DNA of 7,537 bases from Candidatus Absconditabacterales bacterium (GTDB taxonomy: Bacteria; Patescibacteria; JAEDAM01; Absconditabacterales; Absconditicoccaceae): the NCBI GenBank assembly GCA_938010495.1, contig CALLUT010000171.1, positions 1-7,537 on the forward strand. The letters run 5' to 3'. The position numbers and the translations under genes were made by a program. Below the pieces are notes generated by a model. That model made no database searches and was not told where the DNA came from. It saw only the letters and a list, made by a program, of their open reading frames with translations. This document shows, in pieces, positions 1-6,880 of the stretch. Within the stretch, counting starts at the first letter, position 1, and the number at the start of each line of letters is the position of its first letter.

Positions 1-328
1 CATCGATTATTCTCATTTCGATAGTAGATATTGGTGCTACATCTTTTGTGAATTCACTTTCTTGAATTTCACCGATAAGAGTTTGGAATTGTTTTTCATT
101 AAACCATTGGTTTGAACTAATAAGTCCTATGATATATCCTACTACTAACAGAATAGGTAATATCGATAAATAACCTTTGGTTTCTTCCCACCATATTCCG
201 GCTATGCAGGCCGTAACAAGAATTCCGGTAATCCACATGGAATCCATATCTAATCTCATAGTAGGCATGAAAATGTAAAAGCCCACGTATAGAATAAATA
301 AACAAGCAATAAATTTTAGTAATTTCAT
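1..328 (-). CDS. Hypothetical membrane protein, N-terminal part (runs off window)
   Basis: This is the first 109 codons of a gene whose 3' end lies beyond position 1. I do not recognise the family. The N-terminus MKLLKFIACLF opens a first hydrophobic segment (about residues 3-22). Two more follow at about 32-46 and 54-71, and then a soluble stretch that includes APISTIEMRIID. The arrangement suggests a small membrane anchor followed by a domain whose bulk is outside the window. I chose the ATG at 328. The ATG at 335 is in another frame, which gives a Tyr/His/Arg-rich, non-hydrophobic product. The gene is odd in its codons: all seven glycines are GGA, GGT or GGC and none is TGA, whereas its neighbours use TGA for most glycines. 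A promoter and a palindrome lie just upstream. No ribosome binding site is evident. The open frame and hydrophobic pattern make it a confident gene of unknown function. Confidence 0.72.
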   Translation of the reverse strand, partial: MKLLKFIACLFILYVGFYIFMPTMRLDMDSMWITGILVTACIAGIWWEETKGYLSILPILLVVGYIIGLISSNQWFNEKQFQTLIGEIQESEFTKDVAPISTIEMRIID

Positions 329-351
329 ACTTCATTTTGTTTTTGAATTAG

Positions 352-369
352 TGTTACAATATTGCAACA
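352..369. promoter_or_regulatory. Near-perfect 18-bp palindrome, putative operator
   Basis: TGTTACAATATTGCAACA is self-complementary except for one base pair (356 against 365). It lies at the predicted transcription start of the leftmost gene, between its -10 box and its ATG at 328, which is where a repressor dimer would block transcription. It has no poly-T tail and no loop, so it is not a terminator. I cannot assign it to a known regulator family. Confidence 0.45.
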
Positions 370-374
370 ATTAA

Positions 375-402
375 TATTTACATATATTTTGTTAAATGTC
401 AA
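375..402 (-). promoter_or_regulatory. Sigma70-type promoter for the leftmost gene
   Basis: On the minus strand a consensus -35 box TTGACA (402-397) is followed after 16 bases by TAAATA (380-375). With a 17-base spacer the -10 reads AAATAT with an upstream TG. Transcription would start near 367 and reach the ATG at 328 after a leader of about 40 bases. The -35 is perfect and the -10 only moderate. Confidence 0.5.
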
Positions 403-412
403 TAGAAACTGT

Positions 413-455
413 TTTTTTGTTATGCTTGTTGAATATTATTTTTACTAACAAAAAA
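413..455. repeat. 10-bp inverted repeat with a 23-base loop
   Basis: TTTTTTGTTA (413-422) and TAACAAAAAA (446-455) are exact inverted copies. The right arm overlaps the T-tract of the tRNA terminator. The stem is all A/T but for one pair and the loop is long, so it may be chance in AT-rich DNA. It could also help stop transcription in the other direction. Confidence 0.25.
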
Positions 456-473
456 TCACTACAAACGTAGTGA
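450..473 (-). terminator. Intrinsic terminator after tRNA-Lys
   Basis: Read on the minus strand, TCACTAC and GTAGTGA form a perfect 7-bp stem around a GTTT loop. Six T residues follow directly. It lies about 21 bases beyond the 3' end of the tRNA and separates the tRNA from the promoter of the next gene. Its geometry is that of a classical Rho-independent terminator. Confidence 0.85.
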
Positions 474-494
474 ATATAAGTGTTTTATGAATTT

Positions 495-567
495 GGGTCA
501 CCAGGGATTCGAACCCTGGACCTTGGGCTTAAGAGGCCCCTGCTCTAACCAACTGAGCTAGTGACCC
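495..567 (-). tRNA. tRNA-Lys (anticodon CTT)
   Basis: The 73-base cloverleaf reads, on the minus strand: acceptor GGGTCAC/GTGACCC (7 pairs), TA, D-stem GCTC/GAGC with loop AGTTGGTTA, A26, anticodon stem GGGGC/GCCCA with loop CTCTTAA, variable AGGTC, and T-stem CAGGG/CCCTG around TTCGAAT. Position 34-36 is CTT, which reads the lysine codon AAG. The base after the acceptor stem is A (discriminator), and CCA is not encoded, so it must be added after transcription. One oddity is a G-A mismatch at the base of the anticodon stem (27-43). The other four pairs are sound. It has its own promoter and terminator and lies 45 bases after the DUF4012 gene. Confidence 0.95.
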
Positions 568-582
568 AGAGCAATAGGGGAT

Positions 583-610
583 TTTATAGCAATGTTGTTG
601 AGTAATTCAA
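583..610 (-). promoter_or_regulatory. Promoter of tRNA-Lys with extended -10
   Basis: On the minus strand TTGAAT (610-605) is followed after 16 bases by TATAAA (588-583), with TGC directly upstream as an extended -10. Transcription should start near 576, about nine bases before the mature tRNA. The -35 box sits within three bases of the stop codon of the DUF4012 gene, so the tRNA can be transcribed apart from the operon upstream. The element shares the 13 bases ACATTGCTATAAA with the ndk promoter. Confidence 0.65.
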
Positions 611-612
611 GG

Positions 613-2106
613 TTAGTTGTTGATTTCGTTAACTCTAAATCTCACAAAGACGTTAGCTGATCATCAATTATATTGGATAAGTGATTTGTACATCAAAGCA
701 TTTGAGAAGGGAGTTTCAAAAAATTCTGATTCGTACGTGTCTCATGTTATTTGGAAGATATCAATATTTTTGGGAAAGTGCACTACTCCTCTTCAATCTC
801 GTGCTGGGTTAAGTCAGAGAATATGAAGTTCTCTTCATCATAGTTTTATTCAGTATTGTGTTTCCAGTGATTGGATATAATCCGTGTATTGCTCATCAAC
901 AAAGAGTGTGTATTTGATTTTACAAGTTCGCTCTCCTGGAGTAAGTGCTAAGAGAGAAATTATATCTTTATTGAGTTCATTGATGAAGACTTTTTCTTTT
1001 TCATCAAAACAAGTTACTTCTTTGTCTATAAACTGGTCAATTTTGTTAAAAGAGATGTTGCTGTCCCAGAAGTATGCTGTTTCTTGTTCAAATCTTGTGG
1101 TGAGATTATTCCTACGTAAGTATCAGTGTAATGGACCACTTATGTCTATAAGATAGAAGTTGATTCGATGTTTTTCTAACAGTTGTGGAAGTTGTTCAAG
1201 GAAGTTCTTAGCAAGGAGGGTTTTATTTTGCTCAAAGAAGGCTTGTGAACTTTTGAGGTATGTTTCTTTTTTTCACCATCTATCTTCTCATCTAATCAAA
1301 TCTACAGCAGCATTTGCAAATTGTCGTTCTCGGAGTTGTTTTTCAAAATCAGGTAAGAGTTGTTTAAACATATCTGTTCTTAGAAACACCACTCATCTAA
1401 TTTTTTGTCATGGATAAGACTTTTCGTATAACGTCTTTATATGTGCTCAGTCATGGTAGGTAAATCATACTTTATTTGCTCAAACAAAGTGAATTGTACG
1501 ATCAGGTAAGAACTCGTTGAACCATTCTGGTCAAGTGATTGTTGTGTTTGGTTTATCATATCAAGGTAAGTAACTATCGACGATTTCTAAGTGAGTGACT
1601 TGTCCACGATCAATTTTTACCAACGCAAATGATCAAAAAAATCATCAATTTGGTCTTTTTTCACTCGTGTTTTGAAGTACTACCAGATATCTTTGTTCTC
1701 CTTCAAATCAAAGCAGTGAATAAAAATCTTCACCAAATCCTTCTACTCATGCTAGTAAATACGTGAGATGAGAAAATTCGCTTGGCATATATCTATTTAA
1801 TGTTCCTCACGCTATCAATCAAAAAAGTTTTGAAAATTCATCTTTACTCAAACTACTTGGTCACTTTTCGAGCATTTTTCATACAAGCAATCATGCATGA
1901 CCAGTATTTTTTGCAATTCAAGAAACACTTACTGAAGCAACTTCTAATGGACGAAGGATTGTTTCAAATGAAGCTCCTGTTACTCATCTCCAAAACATTG
2001 CTGTCTTTATCAAAAACAACACAAGAAAAAATCCAAGCAATCCAAAGAGTACTTTTTTTTGAAAAAGTGGATAATTTTTTTCTGTCTTTTTAAATCAAAA
2101 TCACAT
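613..2106 (-). CDS. DUF4012-family membrane-anchored protein
   Basis: The 497-residue protein is read with 32 TGA codons as glycine. A short Lys-rich cytoplasmic start is followed by one transmembrane segment at about residues 18-38, and the rest is probably outside the membrane. Residues 139-160 run RYLVVLQNTSEKRPNGGFFG, then SF. This matches the hallmark of the DUF4012 family, usually YLvlfqN..ElRptGGFigs. DUF4012 proteins are common in CPR bacteria and Actinobacteria and have no settled function. An envelope or surface-polymer role is often guessed from their context. The sequence after the motif (VDSYLPG, then PNTTITGPEWFNEFLPD) also fits the family. I chose the ATG at 2106 because the frame is closed by TAA a few codons upstream. 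It starts 15 bases after the zinc ribbon gene and is probably the third gene of the rel operon. No Shine-Dalgarno sequence is visible. The C-terminal 150 residues show no motif I know. Confidence 0.78.
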
Positions 2107-2121
2107 GGATCAAAAAACGGT

Positions 2122-2535
2122 TTAAGACAAAACTTTTGAACGAGGTGCTCAACAATAAGGACAATACAAATATCATACAGGAATTTGGTGGTCACATCAA
2201 ACACATCCTACAGTAACCTTATCTCAACATCATGTACAAAATTCATGCGTTGGATCATTTGCTTCTCCACATGTCTTACAAGCTATCGATGGTTCTGTTT
2301 CATTAGGTTCTACATCAAAACGTTGTACTGGTCTCATAAGGAAGTACATTGGAAGCCCTATCAATGGGGTCGTAAACGCAATCATAACAATTGAAAGTAC
2401 CTGAAAGCGCAATGATTTAGTCCTCCATGAGATATCTTTTGCTACCCATAATAATGAATATATCCAAAAAATTATAAACAGAATACCCAAGAAAAGGAAC
2501 AAGTTATATGACTCTCATGGAAACACTTCATTCAT
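2122..2535 (-). CDS. Small membrane protein with C-terminal double zinc ribbon
   Basis: The protein has 137 residues with six TGA codons read as glycine. Two transmembrane segments (about 12-32 and 45-66) are followed by an acidic linker. Two zinc-binding knuckle pairs end the protein: C86-x2-C89 with C100-x2-C103, and C111-x2-C114 with C125-x2-C128. This is the double zinc ribbon pattern, and five of its knuckle residues or neighbours are TGA-coded glycines (for example CTGCG and CVGCD). In the standard code the protein would end inside the first ribbon. It could tether a protein or nucleic acid binding module to the inner face of the membrane, but this is inference. The start ATG at 2535 lies two bases after the rel stop codon, so translation is likely coupled. 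The stop is TAA at 2122. I cannot name a specific orthologue. Confidence 0.8.
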
Positions 2536-2537
2536 AG

Positions 2538-4754
2538 TTACGATATTGTTGTTTGTAAAATTTTTACGGTGGTTTTAATTGCTTTTAGTTCATCAAGCAA
2601 GAATCACATTTTAGACGGATGATCAAATCACATAGTCAAAATTATTTCTGTTCTATTTTCTATTTCTCAAGGATTTGTCGTGATTGAAAGTACATTAATT
2701 CATAAGAATTCTACTAATTTTAAGATTTTAAGCAAGACTCATGGTTTATCTCTTCATGAAAGGACAACTTCTAGGTTATACTTATTGCGATTATCATTTT
2801 CTCGATGGGTTTCTACAAGTTTTTTGTATGAAACAGTATCTAATGCAGTGCATAGCAAAGTATGTATTTTGATTCAATCCTTTCCAGATCTTCAAATAAT
2901 CTTTTCTCAACGTTTTGGTGTACATTCAGGACAACGAATTATTTCACTTATTTTATTTCAATCTACAACTACAGGGATAACTCAATCTTTGGTAAGCACC
3001 GCTGATGTTTCTTGTTTCTTTTGTGAAACAGTTGCCTTAGTTTTTTCTTCAATTTCAATTTCTGGATAGGTATCCTTAATAAGTCTTGTGATAGTAAATT
3101 GTCTATCATGGAGTTTAAACATAAGGCTTTCAAAAGCATCTCATTGATGAGTCTTCCCAATCATATCATTTTTCCCACCAAGAAGAGGGAGATTATAAAA
3201 CTTCAATTTCTTGTTAATTTTTTCTGTCATGTATTTGAACAGCTCTTCTTTTTCAGAGTTTCTCAAAAATCTAGTAAGTTTTGTTTTTGCTGTTGGTGTA
3301 TGCAAGAAACGCGTCCAGGAAGAATTAGCTGTGTATTTATTTTTAAAAGTCTTGATCGAAACTATGTCTCAAGTTTTGATCTTATAATCTATAGGAACTA
3401 TTCTCCCATTTATAAATCCGTTTTTAAACTTCAAACCGATATCAGTATGCACTCTAAATGCAAAATCTAATACGGTACTTCATTGAGGAAGCTCAATAAT
3501 ATCTCATTTTGGAGTATAAACAAAAATGTTATTTTGAAGGATCTCAATGTCTAATTCATTTTTGAAGGACTCTTTGTCTGGAGCTTCTTGATACTTTTTA
3601 ACAATATCTTGAAGTTTCTTGATCCATTCAGATTGAGCTGCTGATACACCAATAGGTTTTCAAGCATCTGAGTATGCATAATGAGCTGCTACTCAATAAT
3701 TAGCAATACTATCCATTTTTTCTGTTCTTACTTGTATCTCCACAGGAAGTTCAAACATTCACAGTACCGTAGTATGAAGACTTTTATACCCGTTTGGTTT
3801 TGGTAAAGCTATATAGTCTTTCATTTTAGAAAAAATTGGTGTGTAGTGCTTATGAATCAATCATAATACCGTATAACAATCACTTACTGTTTCAGTAATT
3901 ATTCTAAATGCCAATACGTCCATAATTTTTGTGATATCATTATTATATTTTCATAACTTCTTGTAAATCCTATAAGGACTTTTTAATCTTCATACAATAC
4001 TCTCATAAGAAACTTTTTCTTCAGCACATAATAATTGTAAACGTTGGATTCAAGAATTTTTGAATGCTTCCACGTTCCCGTATTGTTTTACTACATATTT
4101 ATATATTCTTTTGTATTCTCTTGGTTTTAACTGGTTAAAAGCTCAATTTTCCAGATACCCTTGATACACATACAATCATAATCTCTTTGCAATTGGAACA
4201 TATACCTTAAGTGTTTCCTCAGCAATTCTTGTTCTCTTTTCTTTTTTTGGATGATAATGTAGTGTTTGAATATTGTGTACACGATCTGCTATTTTAATAA
4301 TAATTACTCTCAGATCTTTCCCCATTGCAAGAAATGTCTTCTTTAGTGTTTCAAGTTGTCTGTCCTCTCCTCTATATCTTACCTTCGATACTTTCACCAA
4401 TCAGTCACATAATACTGCAACTTCTTCTCAAAATATGTCATAAATATCTTCATAGGTTACTTCAGTATCTTCAATAAGGTCATGGAGAAGTGCTGCCTTC
4501 ATTGATGGAATGTCTGGTTTTACTGACATCAGAAATCATAATACTCTCACTGGATGAATAATATACGGTTCACCTGACAGTCTTTTTACGTTTTTATGAT
4601 ATGTACGGGTGTATTCATATGCTTGAATAACTTCTATTCTTTGTTCAGCAGTTATATAATCTGCTTGATCCAAAATACTTTCCAATTCATTTATTGGGTT
4701 TTCATCGAGCATTGGCTCATAGTTCATATATTGACTAATTTTTAGAATATCCAT
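2538..4754 (-). CDS. rel: Bifunctional (p)ppGpp synthetase/hydrolase, RelA/SpoT family
   Basis: This enzyme makes and degrades the stringent-response alarmones ppGpp and pppGpp from GTP or GDP and ATP. It has 738 residues, the usual full length, with 27 TGA codons read as glycine. The HD hydrolase domain has R58, H67 (IIHPV), H91-D92 and E95-D96 (LLHDLIEDT), and D157 and N161 (ADRVHN), so its Mn-dependent catalytic set looks intact. The synthetase domain has R256, K266, D279, Y323 in PNGYKSLHT and E339 in EIQVRT, also intact. A TGS domain follows at about 408-468 (VYTPKGDIIELPQG). Next comes a zinc-finger/RIS-like region around 606-640, with C608-x2-C611, H631 and C635. A C-terminal ACT domain fills about 660-735 (GRDKPGVLLKIL). 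Both active sites being complete argues for a bifunctional Rel rather than a RelA synthetase. It heads the minus-strand operon. The ATG at 4754 has no Shine-Dalgarno sequence. Confidence 0.95.
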
Positions 4755-4762
4755 AGGTTGGG

Positions 4763-4790
4763 TTGCACTTTATTAGAGAAATACTATATA
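4763..4790 (+). promoter_or_regulatory. Promoter in the divergent rel / membrane protein intergenic region
   Basis: TTGCAC (4763-4768) is followed after 16 bases by TATATA (4785-4790), giving a start near 4797, about 43 bases before the ATG at 4840. The 85-base region 4755-4839 must also carry the rel promoter. On the minus strand the same AT-rich core offers a -10-like TATAGT (near 4785), but I see no good -35 for it. Confidence 0.45.
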
Positions 4791-4839
4791 TAGACCATAT
4801 ACAAATGTAGTGATAGTCGTTTTACTTGCAAGTAAGAGC

Positions 4840-5478
4840 ATGGAGTCTTATTTACATACCGCCATAATAGCAATAGCATGAATGATAGCAATGCTTTCAC
4901 TCATACTATGACTAGAAAGAATGATAAGAATCATAATGGCCAATTATCTTATAGCCAGTATTTTATTATGACTATGAAATTTCATAGAACTAATAAGTAA
5001 TCGCTTACTTATAGGACAAGCTGAAAGACGAGTTGATTGACTACAAATGTGGTTATGAAAATTACTCGTTGCTTGAAAACCAACATTGTTATTAACAGTG
5101 TATTTTGTTCTTCTCCTCTTCATCGTAACAAAATCTCAAATTTGATTGTGAAAAGTTAAAAACGATGCAATGAAATTTATACTAACTATAGTATTCCTAC
5201 CTTGTACAATAATAAGCATTTTGTTGAGTATGGCACTGGCTATATTTGGTAATCAAGTAATGAACATGACAGACTTACAAATACTGGCAAATTATGTAGT
5301 AGGATATCCCTATGCTTATAACTTTATAATGTTAACTCCATTATGGGTTATATTACCTTGATTAGTGACTATTTTGGTAGCATGATTTGTTCTAAGAAAA
5401 AGAGATGAAATCATTAAAAAGGAATTTGTTTTGGATTTCGATAAAGAAGACAGAGAAGAACTCAAAATTGAATTGTAA
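4840..5478 (+). CDS. Multi-pass membrane protein of unknown function
   Basis: The 212-residue protein is read with 11 TGA codons as glycine. I see about five hydrophobic segments: residues 8-26, 29-50, 82-97, 113-136 and 162-185. A charged tail follows (RKRDEIIKKEF, then DFDKEDREELKIEL). The loop at 53-74 is rich in Arg and Lys. No catalytic motif or family signature is recognisable, so no function is assigned. The frame is open from a TAG at 4774. ATG 4840 is the first ATG, with a weak purine run (AAGTAAGAG) upstream. GTG at 4810 would add ten residues and cannot be excluded. The gene diverges from rel and ends at a TAA that overlaps the -35 box of the ndk promoter, so it probably has its own transcript. 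No terminator is visible after it. Confidence 0.72.
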
Positions 5479-5500
5479 TACGACTAAACATTGCTATAAA
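5473..5500 (+). promoter_or_regulatory. Promoter of ndk with extended -10
   Basis: TTGTAA (5473-5478) and TATAAA (5495-5500) are 16 bases apart, and TGC lies directly before the -10. The predicted start near 5507 gives a leader of about 25 bases to the ndk ATG. The -35 box overlaps the stop codon of the gene upstream. The 13 bases ACATTGCTATAAA also occur in the tRNA-Lys promoter on the other strand. Confidence 0.65.
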
Positions 5501-5531
5501 TACGAACGTTTTAGATTTTTGTGATAAAAAA

Positions 5532-5933
5532 ATGGCTGAAAAAACATTGGTAATCCTTAAACCTGATTGTGTAAAAAGAGGACTTATGGGAGAAGTAATC
5601 AGGAGATATGAAAATATGTGACTACAATTAGTATCATGTAAAATGGAAAATCTTTCAGAAGCAATTCTAAAAGATCACTACAGTCATATTGCTGACAAAC
5701 CTTTCTTTCCTAAAGTTGCTGAATATATGCAATCAGGACCTGTAATGATCCAAATTTGGGAATGAGAAAATGCTGTAGCGGCAGTGAGAAAAAACAACTG
5801 ACCTACAAACCCAGCTGAAGCACCAGCAGGAACAATTAGATGAGATTTTGCTCTTTCGATCGATCATAATATCGTGCATGCATCAGAAGATACTGACGCA
5901 GCATCAGATGAGATCACAAGATTCTTCTCATAA
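5532..5933 (+). CDS. ndk: Nucleoside diphosphate kinase
   Basis: NDK moves the gamma phosphate from ATP to nucleoside diphosphates through a phosphohistidine and so balances NTP and dNTP pools in the cytoplasm. The protein has 133 residues, close to the bacterial norm of about 140. Family marks are TLVILKPDCVKRGLMGEVI at the N-terminus with K10, the motif RKNNGPTNPAEAPAGTIRGD at 86-105, and NIVHASED with the catalytic H116. The C-terminus (SDEITRFFS) is normal. Four glycines (30, 78, 90 and 104) are TGA. Those at 90 and 104 are strongly conserved in the family and so support the recoding. The ATG at 5532 follows an A-rich stretch without a Shine-Dalgarno sequence. The next gene, rpmE, starts 33 bases after the TAA, probably in the same transcript. 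Confidence 0.96.
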
Positions 5934-5966
5934 TATTACGTTTATTATTTTGAATTAATTATACTA

Positions 5967-6197
5967 ATGGCAAAGACTTGAATACACCCAACGTATCACG
6001 ATGATACACAAGTAGTATGTATCTGTGGACACAAATTTAACGTGGCTGCAGCAGTAGAAGGACCAGTAAAAATTGAAAGTTGTCCAAACTGTCACCCTAC
6101 ATATACTTGAAAGAAAGAAACAAAAGTTGTTAAGGGTAGAATGGAAAAATTCCTTGAAAAACAAAAAAGAATGGACGCTCTCAAGAAATCTGCTTAG
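5967..6197 (+). CDS. rpmE: 50S ribosomal protein bL31 (zinc-binding form)
   Basis: bL31 bridges the large and small ribosomal subunits. The 76-residue protein starts MAKTGIHPTYHDDTQVVCIC and keeps the family landmarks: IHP, C18-x-C20-G, C39-x2-C42-HP and YTGK at 46-49. The four cysteines mark the zinc-containing form rather than the cysteine-free paralogue that replaces it under zinc starvation. The glycines at 5 (before IHP) and 48 (in YTGK) are TGA, both highly conserved positions. The Lys-rich C-terminal tail (KFLEKQKRMDALKKSA) is typical. The stop is TAG at 6195. In the standard code this gene would be cut to four residues and lost. It lies between ndk and the PH-domain gene, with gaps of 33 and 21 bases. 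Confidence 0.95.
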
Positions 6198-6218
6198 TTT
6201 TATCGTTGATAATCTTCA

Positions 6219-6851
6219 ATGGAGATCAGAGAATCACTTATCAAATCTTACCTCCAAGATGAGGAAGTATATGAGGTGATATGACATGATATCACAGTCT
6301 TCCTAAGAATTGCGATATGATATCTTCTCTTACTTATTGTAGTTCGAGCTCTATGGTTTGTTTTACATAATTCCATTTGAGATAGTCAAATTCTTAGACG
6401 ATCAGCAACTGTTGTTTGACTTTGAATCTATCTTAAAGGGACATTGGATCTTCTTGATAGCTATCTTGATGCATTGCTTATTACAAATAGATGATTGCTA
6501 TTGTTTACTTGGGACTGACTCTTTAAACAGACAGTAACAAATCTCCAATGGGTTTCTACAGAAACAATTATGTATGAGCAAAATTCATTCTGGGATACAC
6601 TTTTCAAAAAATGAGATATTAGAATTTCTGTTGAGGACATGAAATATCTCTTTAAAGAAGTGTGAAATCCAGCTGAAAAAGTTACACAGATAGTATCATG
6701 GAAAGAAAAAATCCTTTGAAGATTCCATTACACTGAAAATGAAAATGAAACAGAATCAACAGAAAAAGACAAATATGAACTCCTTGTGGAAGCATTGTGA
6801 GAAGTAGTTACAGAGTATGTTGATAAGAAAAACTGAAGAATCCAATATTAG
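6219..6851 (+). CDS. Membrane protein with bacterial PH-like (bPH) domain
   Basis: The 210-residue protein is read with 12 TGA codons as glycine, against only one GGN. One transmembrane segment lies at about residues 25-49. Residues 80-160 resemble the bacterial pleckstrin-homology-like fold found in many CPR membrane proteins. An ALLITNRGLLLF strand is followed by a GLF turn, a Gln/Trp-Val-Ser-Thr stretch, FKKGDIRIS, and GNPAEKVTQIVSWKEKI, which corresponds to the family's usual closing helix. A Glu/Asn/Thr-rich linker (about 168-180) and a short acidic helix end the protein. The biochemical role of these proteins is unsettled; lipid or membrane-protein contact is plausible. The ATG at 6219 lies 21 bases after rpmE and has no Shine-Dalgarno sequence. 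The stop is TAG at 6849, 29 bases before atpD. The family call rests on pattern only. Confidence 0.68.
6276..6295. repeat. 7-bp inverted repeat inside the PH-domain gene
   Basis: GTGATAT and ATATCAC flank six bases (GACATG) near the start of the coding region. It could be a small mRNA hairpin about 20 codons after the start. There is no T-tract, and chance is a fair explanation in AT-rich DNA. Confidence 0.25.
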
Positions 6852-6880
6852 AAACATTTATATCACTATATAGTTAAAGA

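Noticed and set aside
117..335. Minus-strand frame starting at the ATG at 335
   Set aside because: It overlaps the leftmost gene in another frame and gives a Tyr/His/Arg-rich product without a plausible fold. The frame from 328 is open to the window edge and encodes clear hydrophobic segments.
617..3470. Several plus-strand open frames of 60-130 codons (for example at 617, 884, 1160, 1782, 2680 and 3099)
   Set aside because: They are antisense shadows of the DUF4012, zinc ribbon and rel genes. Their translations have no family features, while the minus strand carries conserved motifs right through.
3241..4754. Separate HD-domain and synthetase genes in place of one rel gene
   Set aside because: A single frame runs from 4754 to 2538 with only TGA inside, and the domains follow the canonical order and spacing of a full-length Rel.
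5960..5965. TATACT just before the rpmE start as a -10 box
   Set aside because: It is one base from the ATG and has no -35-like sequence at the right distance. In DNA this AT-rich such matches occur by chance.
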